A stretch of DNA of 43,437 bases. Origin: Litorilituus sp. (GTDB lineage: Bacteria > Pseudomonadota > Gammaproteobacteria > Enterobacterales > Alteromonadaceae). Location: contig JASMAS010000001.1 in NCBI GenBank assembly GCA_030754235.1, positions 1-43,437 on the forward strand. Direction: 5' to 3'. The first letter of the stretch is position 1. Every line of letters starts with the position of its first letter. Positions 16,060 through 25,105 of the stretch are shown here, in pieces. Under the pieces are notes generated by a model. That model was given only the letters and a program-made list of their open reading frames with translations, was not told where the DNA came from and searched no databases. The translations under genes and the position numbers were made by a program.

Positions 16060-16721
16060 TATTTATTCATAATAAGTTTAGCGATTATACCTCAAGCTTT
16101 TTAAAAAAAAGCCCGCTCCTAAATAAAATTTGAATAAAAATTAGATTTAATCTAATAAAATCCCAGCACCACAATCAGTTGTTAGATTAAAAAACACCAA
16201 AAGTGAGACACATAAGACAGTCTATCAATACTTAGCGCTATATATTAATTGAAGATTAGAATAACTTAGCACTTAAAAAAATATAGATACGATAAACAGT
16301 TGAACTGTGCATAACTTTTCGCTATGAACGACTAAAACTTTGCTACTGTTTCTTTAAACAAATGGTTGAGAAGATAGGTTCACTCTAAATAGGCCATAGG
16401 GCAAAATCATGAATATTTCACACCTATACGAAAATGACTCACACATTAATGAAGAATTGAGCTTTGAAATAACAATGAATACGATTAACAAACCAAGAAA
16501 TAAAACAAGCAAGGCGACATTAATAAGCGAAATATTAATACTAGTTGATGAGACAACACCAAATTATGTTCTAGGTTATAATTAATGAGTGCCTAATATC
16601 TCATATGTAGATTAGAAAAGTTATTTACCTGTTTGGAGAACATTTCAATAGTCTCTATTTGATAGCAAGTATGCTTATTAAAACACTTATATATACTTAT
16701 ATTTTTTATAATTTAACAAAA
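16060..16721. other. AT-rich intergenic stretch
   Basis: About 660 bases without a confident gene. It holds one possible 58-codon ORF (16409-16585). Nothing else recognisable: no clear terminator, repeat or promoter pair. Confidence 0.5.
16409..16585 (+). CDS. Possible small protein of 58 residues
   Basis: ATG to TAA, 58 codons, beginning MNISHLYENDSHINEELSFE. A weak ribosome site (AGGG) lies 8-11 bases upstream. The product is polar with a short hydrophobic stretch (LISEILILV) and no recognised domain. In DNA this AT-rich an ORF of this length can occur by chance. Confidence 0.25.
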   Translation: MNISHLYENDSHINEELSFEITMNTINKPRNKTSKATLISEILILVDETTPNYVLGYN

Positions 16722-18308
16722 TTAACGAACAAACTTACCTGCTAAGATGTTGAGGTATTCACCATCTTTAATCACTTGTTGACCATTGACAAAAACTTGC
16801 TCAACTCCTGAGGAATATTTATTCCAATGGGAGAAGTCGGCATTAGCCTTGAAATTTCGACTATCAAAAACAATCACATCAGCCTGATAGCCAATAGCCA
16901 ATTGACCTCGCTCTTCAATACCCAATATTTCTGCTGTTTGGCTTGAGCTTTGGCGAATAAACTCTGCAATGGATAATAAAGAGTTTCCTGCAACATAGGT
17001 TTGGAATTTTTTCGGAAAACTTGCATATTTTCTGGGGTGACCATTAGTGCCATCCGACGAAGTTACTACCCAAGATTGCACCATAAACGCTTCAACATCG
17101 GTTGGCGACATGTTAAACGAGGCAACACGTACATCCCCTTCTTGCACTAACTGAATTGCAACAGTGACGGGATCTACAGATCTTTTTTTAGCAATCTGCA
17201 ATAAATTCATACCCACTAGGTTTTGATCTTTAAATGCGGTTACCAACAAAGATTCAGGCCCACCACGACGGCGAATATTTTCAGCAATTTCATTGTGCAA
17301 TTTCTCAGTTAAGCGTTCATCGTTTAAGCGTTGATAGAACGCCTTCGTTGAATCTGCCATAACCCATTTTGGTATAACTGCACTATGCAATTTAGTACCC
17401 GAAGCAAGCCATGGATATTGATCTGCAGAAATACTAACCCCCGCTTCTTTTGCAGCCAAAACTTTATCAATAGCTATTTTACTTTGCCCCCAGACATCAA
17501 CTCCTAGTGCCTTGATGTGTGCTAAATGAAGATGTATATCAGCACTTGCTGCTATATCAATAGCCTCATCTAAAGCTGCAATAAAACCAATATTGAAGGT
17601 ACTTTCATCACGTAAATGAGTGTCGTAAATACCATTATACTGACGTGCAACCTTTGCTAAAGTGATCACTTCTTCAGTATTTGCAAAGCTACCAGGCACA
17701 TAATAAAGTCCAGATGATATCCCCAGTGCACCTGCCTCCATACCATTGGCTAATAATGTCGACATTTGAGCGAGTTCTTGAGTTGTTGCAAATCGCTGCT
17801 CTCGACCCATCACTTGCTCACGAATACTACCATGACCTACAAGTAATCCTACATTAGTACCAATACCGTTTGCCTCTAAAGCGATTGCTGTAGCGGCAAC
17901 ATCTACTGGCCCTTCGCCATCATTACCATTAACAACGGTTGTCACGCCTTGCGTTAAATAGTTTAGGTTATGATTTTGATCTGAACTTAATAGCTCTTCT
18001 AGTGTGTGAGTATGTGGATCAATAAAGCCTGGGCTAACCACCTTACTTTTGGCATCAATAATATTGAAAGCATCAATATTGTGTTGCCCTGTAGGATATA
18101 AGCCACAAATAGTTTTACCACATATCGCCACATCTAAAGACTGGCCTTGCGCACTTTTACCCGTATAAACCGTACCATTTATGATTAAAATATCGGCAAC
18201 AATATCCGCTGTAGTTTGCTTTTCTTGTTCTTGGTTTTGATTAGTGCATGATGCTATGACAAACAAAACTATTGCTAGCGTGATAAAGGGATTATTAAAC
18301 CACTTCAT
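16722..18308 (-). CDS. N-acyl-D-amino-acid deacylase, lipoprotein
   Basis: Amidohydrolase-superfamily enzyme of 528 residues that removes acyl groups from N-acyl-D-amino acids. The N-terminus is a lipoprotein signal: a hydrophobic stretch then VIAS-Cys21, with Thr at +2, so outer-membrane anchoring is expected. Metal-binding PGFIDPHTHTLEE gives His99 and His101; further conserved blocks are DTHLRDES, HLHLAHIKALG and SSDGTNGHPRKYASFP near the end. Most D-aminoacylases are cytoplasmic, so the lipoprotein form suggests work on exported or environmental substrates. It starts 8 bases after the M14 peptidase stop and belongs with the TonB receptor operon. Specificity for D-Glu derivatives is suggested only by the neighbouring dgc genes. 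Confidence 0.88.
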   Translation of the reverse strand: MKWFNNPFITLAIVLFVIASCTNQNQEQEKQTTADIVADILIINGTVYTGKSAQGQSLDVAICGKTICGLYPTGQHNIDAFNIIDAKSKVVSPGFIDPHTHTLEELLSSDQNHNLNYLTQGVTTVVNGNDGEGPVDVAATAIALEANGIGTNVGLLVGHGSIREQVMGREQRFATTQELAQMSTLLANGMEAGALGISSGLYYVPGSFANTEEVITLAKVARQYNGIYDTHLRDESTFNIGFIAALDEAIDIAASADIHLHLAHIKALGVDVWGQSKIAIDKVLAAKEAGVSISADQYPWLASGTKLHSAVIPKWVMADSTKAFYQRLNDERLTEKLHNEIAENIRRRGGPESLLVTAFKDQNLVGMNLLQIAKKRSVDPVTVAIQLVQEGDVRVASFNMSPTDVEAFMVQSWVVTSSDGTNGHPRKYASFPKKFQTYVAGNSLLSIAEFIRQSSSQTAEILGIEERGQLAIGYQADVIVFDSRNFKANADFSHWNKYSSGVEQVFVNGQQVIKDGEYLNILAGKFVR

Positions 18309-18316
18309 TCTTAAAT

Positions 18317-19498
18317 CTATTCTTTATTATGATTAGCGTTTGATAGCATAGTCGACATTAATAAGTTAGCTGCATTAAAAGCAATGCGTTTTATTTTAAT
18401 ACGGTCTGTATTATCACCCATTTCGTAGGTAATGGCATGTACACCATAGTGATCTGAAAAATATTGTTTTGATACTCCTAAACCAGGATTGTTGCCAGGT
18501 TTTATTACCACATCAAACTTTGGCATTAGATAATCAAGCGCTCCTAGCCAATGCCGAACAAAATAAGGGTCTTCAACACCATAATCTACAGGCATACTGT
18601 AGAAAATATCCTTATGGGTAGAATGAAAATCTACAGCAAATTTTATCTTACCTCCCTGCTTAACTAATTGTTGTAAATAATTATTTATTAGGCTTGTTTC
18701 AACTTGAGAAAACTGATTCCAATCTCGGTTTAAATCTAATCCATTAGCATTATGTCGCCAATTACCGGCATGGACACCATCAGGGTTAATATTGGGAATA
18801 ACTAATATATTGTATTTTTTAAGATAATTTTGGCTTAGCTTGCTTGTAGATAAAAGGGTTTCAACAAAGGAAAATAGTGCCAGTGCACCTGTCACTTCAG
18901 GCGGGTGTTGCCGACCTAAAATAACCAACCATTCTTTAGCCTCTTTATTTCTATGCTCAATTTTATAAATAGGACGACCTTGGGTAGAGTTCCCCAAAAG
19001 GTTATGGGTAATTTTTCCACTCACCTTCAGTTTTTTAGCCCAATCAACATAGTATTGATTATTAATGATTTCTTGTGCTGCTATCACAACAGGCTTTGGT
19101 GAAGCAGTAATTTTCATAATAAGGCGATTGCCCTTTATTTGGTGTTTTTGTAATTGCCAAGCTCCGCCATTAATACTTATTTTAGGTGGGTATCTGTGTT
19201 TGTCACCACGTACTTTCATGGTGATGGTGATATTTGTAGTTTGGTCTGATTGTATTTTAAACGCATACCAAGGACTTGAATTAATAGGGGTGTTCTCAGG
19301 CACTAAGGTGATCAAATATTCATTTTCATCCACCAATAAACATTCATCCATACGGGCAGTAGAAAAATCAGTTGTAATGCGAACTTTGCCGCTACTACAT
19401 GCTTGTTCATTATCATTTTGTTCAGTTGTAATTGTTGCACAAGATATTAACAAAACACTCATAAATAATAATGAGCAAGCACATAATAAATTTTTCAT
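18317..19498 (-). CDS. M14-family zinc carboxypeptidase, lipoprotein
   Basis: Metallopeptidase of 393 residues with a lipoprotein signal (LLIS-Cys20, Ala at +2). Residues 40-140 form a beta-rich N-terminal domain like that of cytosolic-carboxypeptidase (Nna1-type) M14 proteins; the catalytic domain follows. Zinc ligands His198 and Glu201 (RQHPPE) and His292 (VDFHSTH), substrate-binding Asn257-Arg258 in LDLNRDWNQ and the general-base Glu359 in ITYEMGDN are all present. Some relatives remove glutamate from side chains or tails, which fits the neighbourhood, but specificity cannot be read here. Upstream neighbour of the deacylase (8-base gap), downstream of the TonB receptor with a hairpin between. 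Confidence 0.85.
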   Translation of the reverse strand: MKNLLCACSLLFMSVLLISCATITTEQNDNEQACSSGKVRITTDFSTARMDECLLVDENEYLITLVPENTPINSSPWYAFKIQSDQTTNITITMKVRGDKHRYPPKISINGGAWQLQKHQIKGNRLIMKITASPKPVVIAAQEIINNQYYVDWAKKLKVSGKITHNLLGNSTQGRPIYKIEHRNKEAKEWLVILGRQHPPEVTGALALFSFVETLLSTSKLSQNYLKKYNILVIPNINPDGVHAGNWRHNANGLDLNRDWNQFSQVETSLINNYLQQLVKQGGKIKFAVDFHSTHKDIFYSMPVDYGVEDPYFVRHWLGALDYLMPKFDVVIKPGNNPGLGVSKQYFSDHYGVHAITYEMGDNTDRIKIKRIAFNAANLLMSTMLSNANHNKE

Positions 19499-19530
19499 AT
19501 TGTTATCTTTATATACAGAAATAGAAATAA

Positions 19531-19566
19531 ATATGGCTTATCTCTCGTTAATTAGCTAAGCCATAT
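19531..19566 (-). terminator. Intercistronic hairpin between TonB receptor and M14 peptidase genes
   Basis: Perfect 10-base arms ATATGGCTTA and TAAGCCATAT around a 16-base loop, followed on the minus strand by a T-rich stretch. It may cause partial termination or stabilise the upstream receptor message, giving more receptor than hydrolase. Confidence 0.5.
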
Positions 19567-19591
19567 GATTGTTTTAAATAGTTAAGATTGA

Positions 19592-22450
19592 TTAAAAACT
19601 TTTACTAAGATTTAAGTAAACATAACGTCCACGGTTTGAGTGATAATCACCCGCATAACCGTGCCAGTAATCATCAGTTAATGGTGGTTCTTCATCACCA
19701 ATATTTCGAGCACCTAATCTAACTTTCATTCCTGCTAGAGCACTGTTTTTACTAAACTTATAAGAAGTATAGACGTCTATTGTAGTAAAGCTATCAACAG
19801 GAAGATAAACCATTTCACCGGCATCATCTTTGTAATTGGTGCTGGTATCAAAGAAATCACTAACATAGTTTACCGAAATACCGGCACCCCATTGATTTAG
19901 CTTCCAATTAAGCGACGTTCTAGCTTTCCATTCAGGGCTCCCATTGCGCATGATTTGATCACCTACACCAGTAGGAGTTCCTGTATCTAAGTTTGGATAG
20001 TTACCTGTTGCGGCTGCCGCGATCACTTGCGCTGAAAGTGAATCAATACTCACGTCATACTTAGTTAAGTAAGCAGCATTGGCGGTAAATTCAAAATTAC
20101 CTACCTCAGTGTCAAAATCAAAGACTAAACTAAAATCAAGACCTTCTAATTCTTGTTTAGCCGCATTTTGATATTTATTGTCTATGGTTACAAGTTCGCC
20201 GTTCTCATCACGATTGACACCCGAAAAACCTGAACCACCATCGACACGCGAGATATAATCCAAATCAACCAAGGTACTAGTCGCAATAATTGAGACTAAA
20301 TTTTCTTGTTTAATCTTCCAGCTATCTATCGTAAAAGTTAAATTATCATTAGGCTGTAAAACAATGCCCCAAGAGATATTGGTATCATCTTCAGTTACCA
20401 AATCAGCATTACCACTGCGGTTTTCAACAATTTCAAATGACTCATTATTATTTAGAGGGTCATTCACGCTATAACGACGTGGAAGTACATCTTCAGTTGT
20501 TTGTTGTAAACCAGGCGCTCTAAAGCCTCCGGCGTAAGATGCACGTAAGCTTACCCACTGTGTAGGTTCCCAAAATAATGCTACTTTAGGTTTTAGCGCA
20601 TTTCCAGCGTCAGAGTAGTCTTCGTAACGCGCCGCTAATTGTACTTCAGCATACTGGCTACCTGTATCAATCAAAGGTACCAATAATTCAGCATATGCTG
20701 AAACAACGTTACGATCTGCTTTAGAATCAAGTGTGGCACTACTACCATATAATGAGCTTAAGTTGGTAACGCCTTTGTAATCAACAAAAGGGTGTGTACC
20801 ATCTTGAAGTGGATCCCGGTTATCTTCAAATGTTTCATGACGATATTCAACACCAAGAGCTAGACCAGCATCACCTGCTGGTACTGCAAATATTTCACTG
20901 TTACTAGCTTTAAAGTCAACACTGGCTAAGCTTGTACTTGATATTCTGTGCTGAACAGCCGTAAAAGCGTCTGTTTGTGATGTAGGAAGCATAGGTATAT
21001 CGCCAATAGTATTTGGATTATTGACATCACCGCCCGCAAAAATATTATACGCGCCTGCTTGTGTTGTGCTATTAACAGCTGCGGCAAAGGCATTTACATC
21101 GACACGCTCACCGCTATCGTCTGTTTTTGCTTGACTGTAAAATGCTGCTGATTCCCATTCCCACTCCCCAAAATAACCTTTAAGACCAGCTAAAATACGG
21201 AAACTGCTGTCTTCAACGTTAACATGTCGTGGGCCTATATTGACAGGGCGGTATTTTAAAACCGTAACATCTTCACCAAAAGGGTTATAAAAAGCATCCG
21301 CAGCAATATTAAAACGATGGGCACTACCACCATGGTTTTGCTCTGAAGTGCGTGAAAGATCTGCTTTATAATAAATCCCCTCAGCGAAAAAGCTCACATC
21401 ATCATTAATTTCATGGGTAAAGTACGTATATAAATTAAGTCTGTTAGCATCTGAAGATAAAGGACGGGTTGTACCACGGTCAAAGCGAGTATCACGACCT
21501 GTAGAGCCTTGATCAACACAAACGCCTTCAACAGTTAAAGGAGAGTCAACGCATCCCGATAAAGAGTCGGGTTGTAGATGGAATTTACCTAATGTTGCAG
21601 ATTGAAATTCGCCCCATGGCGTATCAGTACTTCGGTTATCTAACTGAGTATCACCGACAAAATCCTCTGGTAAACCTGGATATTCTCTTCTGTCATGACT
21701 TGCAGCATAAGGGCGTTCAGTTGCCATCATGCCATTACGTTTATAGGCGGTTATGGAGCCAGTAAGGTGAGATTGACCATCATTAAACTCTAGCCCCCCC
21801 AAGTAACTAAAGGTTGTTTCATCTAAAGGCGTACCTTGAGATTGTCCATATTTAAGGCTTACTTTATGACCAACATAATCACTATCAAGTGCATAGTTCA
21901 CTACACCTGCAATGGCATCTGAACCATAAATAGCAGCAGCTCCGTCACGAAGTACTTCTAATGAACGTAAACCTGACACAGGTAAAGTATTAGAGTTAAC
22001 GGTAGTAACAGGAACTCTACCACCAAATTTTGCTGATTGCGTACCGGGATGATTCACTAAGCGTCGACCATTCAGCAGTACTAAGGTATTGCTTGGACCT
22101 AAGCCACGTAAATTAACACCACCAACATCGCCACGTGCACCATTTACGTTAGCCGAGCCCGTTGTTTCACCAAAGTTTATTGAGCCCATTTGTGGGATAG
22201 AACGTATTAAATCATCGCCTGTTACTGCGGCAGTATTGGCGATATCTTCTGCCGTCATAGACGTAACAGGTAAAGTTGCAATATCAGTTGCCCTTTTGAT
22301 ATGACTACCAATAATGGAAATCCGTTCAATCTCTTCTTCTTGCTCTTGAGCAAAAGCATATTGAATAGCAGCTGTTTGTGCCGCTAATGATGCAATTACA
22401 CATAAGCTTAAATGTTTGAACTTGTATTTATTGTTAATATTCTCTTTCAT
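19592..22450 (-). CDS. TonB-dependent outer-membrane receptor (amino-acid/peptide-linked locus)
   Basis: Active importer of 952 residues. I chose the Met at 22450, four bases after GGTGAG. A signal peptide ends near AYAFAQ, then a short linker and the plug: ERISIIGSHIKR, DDLIRSIPQMG, GVNLRGLGPSNTLVLLNGRR and LEVLRDGAAAIYGSDAIAGV. The rest is a 22-strand barrel with C-terminal LNLSKSF ending in Phe. The GSHIKR plug start and large loops are like a receptor class common in Alteromonadales and often placed beside peptidases rather than siderophore genes. Two lipoprotein hydrolases follow on the same strand, so its ligand may be a peptide or D-amino-acid polymer. No Fur box was seen; LysR-type sites lie upstream. 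Confidence 0.9.
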   Translation of the reverse strand: MKENINNKYKFKHLSLCVIASLAAQTAAIQYAFAQEQEEEIERISIIGSHIKRATDIATLPVTSMTAEDIANTAAVTGDDLIRSIPQMGSINFGETTGSANVNGARGDVGGVNLRGLGPSNTLVLLNGRRLVNHPGTQSAKFGGRVPVTTVNSNTLPVSGLRSLEVLRDGAAAIYGSDAIAGVVNYALDSDYVGHKVSLKYGQSQGTPLDETTFSYLGGLEFNDGQSHLTGSITAYKRNGMMATERPYAASHDRREYPGLPEDFVGDTQLDNRSTDTPWGEFQSATLGKFHLQPDSLSGCVDSPLTVEGVCVDQGSTGRDTRFDRGTTRPLSSDANRLNLYTYFTHEINDDVSFFAEGIYYKADLSRTSEQNHGGSAHRFNIAADAFYNPFGEDVTVLKYRPVNIGPRHVNVEDSSFRILAGLKGYFGEWEWESAAFYSQAKTDDSGERVDVNAFAAAVNSTTQAGAYNIFAGGDVNNPNTIGDIPMLPTSQTDAFTAVQHRISSTSLASVDFKASNSEIFAVPAGDAGLALGVEYRHETFEDNRDPLQDGTHPFVDYKGVTNLSSLYGSSATLDSKADRNVVSAYAELLVPLIDTGSQYAEVQLAARYEDYSDAGNALKPKVALFWEPTQWVSLRASYAGGFRAPGLQQTTEDVLPRRYSVNDPLNNNESFEIVENRSGNADLVTEDDTNISWGIVLQPNDNLTFTIDSWKIKQENLVSIIATSTLVDLDYISRVDGGSGFSGVNRDENGELVTIDNKYQNAAKQELEGLDFSLVFDFDTEVGNFEFTANAAYLTKYDVSIDSLSAQVIAAAATGNYPNLDTGTPTGVGDQIMRNGSPEWKARTSLNWKLNQWGAGISVNYVSDFFDTSTNYKDDAGEMVYLPVDSFTTIDVYTSYKFSKNSALAGMKVRLGARNIGDEEPPLTDDYWHGYAGDYHSNRGRYVYLNLSKSF

Positions 22451-22577
22451 CATTCTCACCGTCATAGTTTTAGTTATTATGTTTTAGGATGCCGGGTATA
22501 TGTTTACCGATCGTTGTTATTATATTCACCTTGCCCAATTCTTCAGGGCAATACCATTAACAGATTATTTACACCCC

Positions 22578-22592
22578 ATAACCTAAAGTTAT
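22578..22592. promoter_or_regulatory. ATAACC-N3-GGTTAT-type operator, copy 1
   Basis: ATAACC-TAA-AGTTAT: 11 of 12 arm positions fit. It lies in the divergent region between the TonB receptor and gltS, about 128 bases from the receptor start. Confidence 0.5.
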
Positions 22593-22717
22593 AGCCAAGT
22601 ACGTGCCCTGAAATTTTATCACGGATTTTTTAACGCATAGTAGCGCGACAGCCGCTATGCTCTTTTGGCTTTTCACACATGAATAAAAGTTAAGTTAAGA
22701 GCCTAACAAGCATAGAT

Positions 22718-22732
22718 AAAACCTTTGGTTAT
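22718..22732. promoter_or_regulatory. ATAACC-N3-GGTTAT-type operator, copy 2
   Basis: AAAACC-TTT-GGTTAT: 11 of 12 arm positions fit. It lies about 118 bases before gltS. The rest of the 399-base region 22451-22849 shows no gene. Confidence 0.5.
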
Positions 22733-22849
22733 GACCCTAACAAACTTTTGAACTGCTGCTCTAGCGAGTATCTCTTTACAATCAGATTTGCCTGCATTAT
22801 CTAAGCGTGCTGGCAAAAACATCCCAATTAATGAAGGTGAACTGCTTGT

Positions 22850-24064
22850 ATGAATATAGAAATTTCAATAATAGAAACATTGCTGATATCATTATTAATA
22901 CTATTTTCAGGGTATTACTTTAATAGTAAAGTTGTATTTTTAAAAAATAATAATATTCCAGAGCCAGTAGTCGGTGGAATTGCCTTTTCAATATTAACAA
23001 CAATTGCACACATATTTTTTGCTATTAATTTGCAATTTGACATGACCTTTAAAAGCCCGTTAATGACAGTGTTTTTTACCACTGTAGGACTTGGCGCTAG
23101 TTTCACTTTATTAGTGAAAGGTGGCCCCAAAGTAGCGCTATTTCTTGGTGTTGCAACGCTCTACTTATTTGTACAAAATGCTGTTGGCATTTCTTTGGCT
23201 GCGGCAACAGGAATAGATCCACTCATGGGACTTATTGGTGGTTCAGTGACTCTGTCTGGAGGCCACGGCAATGGTGCAACGTATGCTGACTTATTTATTA
23301 ATGAATATGGCATGGAAGGCAGTGTATTTGAATTAGCAATGGCGGCAGCAACTTTAGGGTTAATTTTAGGCGGTTTAGTCGGCGGCCCAGTAAGCAAACG
23401 CTTGATCACAAAATACAACCTTAAAGCAGATGCTAGTTATCATGAAGAACTAGATGATACGGTCACCTTTGATCCCGAAGATCATGACTTAGTGACTCCC
23501 AAGAAAATGATAGAAACACTGTTTATTATTTTATTGTGTATATCATTAGGGCAAGTTGGCTACGAAGAGCTTAAATCTGTTGATGTGGTTTTACCGGCGT
23601 TTTTGATCCCATTACTTTTTGGCGTGGTGTTCACAAACTTAACAGAGTTTAGTAAGCTTTATAAAGTCAGTCCTGCCTGTGTAGATTTATGGGGGACAAT
23701 GGCATTATCTATCTTTTTAGCCATGGCATTGATGTCTCTTAAAATTTGGGAGTTGGTTAGCTTAGTTGGCCCGATGATATTTATGATCTTAGTGCAAACA
23801 CTCATGTTAATGTTATTTACCTACTTCATTACCTTTAGAATTATGGGAAAAGATTACAACGCCGCAATTATCGCTGGTGGTCATTGTGGTTTCGGTTTAG
23901 GTGCTACGCCAACAGCGGTGGCAAACATGGAATCGTTAGTTTCTCGACATGGACCTTCACCACAAGCATTTCTGGTTGTCCCTTTAGTTGGTGCTTTTTT
24001 TATTGATATCACCAACGCCTTAATTATACAGTTGTATTTAAGCTTCCCATTTGTGGGCGGTTAA
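22850..24064 (+). CDS. gltS: GltS-type sodium/glutamate symporter
   Basis: Inner-membrane secondary transporter (ESS family) of 404 residues with about ten membrane spans in two inverted halves. The diagnostic reentrant loops are present in both: GGSVTLSGGHGNGATYAD (around 130-147) and IAGGHCGFGLGATPTAVANM near the end. E. coli GltS takes up L- and D-glutamate, which suits a D-Glu pathway. AAGG lies 12-15 bases before the ATG. The LysR gene follows after 34 bases on the same strand, so the two are probably co-transcribed. Confidence 0.93.
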   Translation: MNIEISIIETLLISLLILFSGYYFNSKVVFLKNNNIPEPVVGGIAFSILTTIAHIFFAINLQFDMTFKSPLMTVFFTTVGLGASFTLLVKGGPKVALFLGVATLYLFVQNAVGISLAAATGIDPLMGLIGGSVTLSGGHGNGATYADLFINEYGMEGSVFELAMAAATLGLILGGLVGGPVSKRLITKYNLKADASYHEELDDTVTFDPEDHDLVTPKKMIETLFIILLCISLGQVGYEELKSVDVVLPAFLIPLLFGVVFTNLTEFSKLYKVSPACVDLWGTMALSIFLAMALMSLKIWELVSLVGPMIFMILVQTLMLMLFTYFITFRIMGKDYNAAIIAGGHCGFGLGATPTAVANMESLVSRHGPSPQAFLVVPLVGAFFIDITNALIIQLYLSFPFVGG

Positions 24065-24098
24065 CCACTATAACAAGTGAACTTTACTGAGGTTTATA

Positions 24099-24983
24099 AT
24101 GCGTTTACGGCATATAGAAATTTTTCACGCGATTTATACCACTGGCTCAATTACTAATGCTGCAAAAATTTTGCATGTATCACAACCTTCCGTTAGTAAA
24201 GTGCTTGCGCACGCTGAGTTACAGCTAGGTTTTGAGCTTTTTAAACGCATTAAAGGTAGACTGATCCCTACAGAAGAAGCCGAAATGCTCTTCGATGAAG
24301 TCGACAAAATATACCAACAAATGCGTTCGATTAAAAACACCGCTCAAAATATTAAAAAATCCGAATTTGGCAGTATTAGTTTAGGGGTAACACCGGCGTT
24401 AGGCTTTGATGCTATTCCGAATGTTATAGCAAATTATCACCAAGATTTTCCTAATGTTACATTCGATATCCAAACCATTCATAATGATGCTGTAATGCAA
24501 TCGTTACTCGAACACAAATGTGATCTTGCCATTTTGTTTTCACCTAAGGATATGCCAGGTATTGAGTCGATATTTATAGCTGAATCTGAGCTTGTTATTG
24601 TTTACCCAAAAGAAATGTTTCCAGACTGTCCAGAAAAACTGACATTAACACAAGTATGTGATTCAGAATTTATTGATATCAGTGACAGTGGTCCGTTAGG
24701 TGATATGTTCTGGGCACGGATTATGAAAGAAGACATTAGTTTTAAATCTTCAATAAAAGTACAAACTTACTTTATTGCCTCTCGGTTAGTGGCAAGAGGG
24801 CTAGGTGTTTGTGTTGTCGACAGGTTTACCGCACATGGCAATTTATCCGACAATGTTGCCATCGCATCATTTGAACCAGCACTTACCTTTAATATTAAGG
24901 CAGCACGACTGGAAAATAGAACAAAGTCCAAGTTAATAGATGAATTTACACCTTACTTAAATTCAGGAATTTCAAATAATTAG
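24099..24983 (+). CDS. dgcR: LysR-family regulator, DgcR-like
   Basis: Transcription factor of 294 residues. The winged helix-turn-helix is at about 1-60 (RLRHIEIFHAIYTTGSITNA, then SQPSVSKVLAHAE) and the periplasmic-binding-like effector domain at about 90-290. GAGG precedes the ATG at good spacing. It lies between gltS and dgcN-dgcA, the place of DgcR, the activator of the DgcN-DgcA D-amino-acid pathway described in a marine Pseudoalteromonas. The inducer is then expected to be D-Glu or a relative. The palindrome CATAACC-CTA-GGTTATG a few bases after its stop is the best candidate binding site. The name rests on position and family; the family itself is certain. Confidence 0.8.
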   Translation: MRLRHIEIFHAIYTTGSITNAAKILHVSQPSVSKVLAHAELQLGFELFKRIKGRLIPTEEAEMLFDEVDKIYQQMRSIKNTAQNIKKSEFGSISLGVTPALGFDAIPNVIANYHQDFPNVTFDIQTIHNDAVMQSLLEHKCDLAILFSPKDMPGIESIFIAESELVIVYPKEMFPDCPEKLTLTQVCDSEFIDISDSGPLGDMFWARIMKEDISFKSSIKVQTYFIASRLVARGLGVCVVDRFTAHGNLSDNVAIASFEPALTFNIKAARLENRTKSKLIDEFTPYLNSGISNN

Positions 24984-24990
24984 AGGTAAA

Positions 24991-25007
24991 CATAACCCTA
25001 GGTTATG
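24991..25007. promoter_or_regulatory. ATAACC-N3-GGTTAT operator, perfect copy upstream of dgcN
   Basis: Perfect 7-base arms CATAACC and GGTTATG around CTA, about 100 bases before dgcN. It has a LysR-type dyad (ATAAC-N5-GTTAT). This is the best match of a motif found at three to four places in the window. Confidence 0.6.
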
Positions 25008-25056
25008 AGCATAAAAAACCTTCTCACTTTTAATGCCTAGTCACTGAGTTAAGCTC

Positions 25057-25081
25057 AAGATAACCAATATTTAGTTATCTT
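25057..25081. promoter_or_regulatory. Second inverted repeat upstream of dgcN
   Basis: Perfect 8-base arms AAGATAAC and GTTATCTT with a 9-base spacer, 24 bases before the dgcN ATG. It contains ATAAC/GTTAT halves like the upstream operator and may be the activation half of a LysR site. A T-rich stretch after it also allows a terminator for the LysR gene. Confidence 0.45.
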
Positions 25082-25105
25082 ACTTTTTAATTTAGGAATA
25101 TCACT

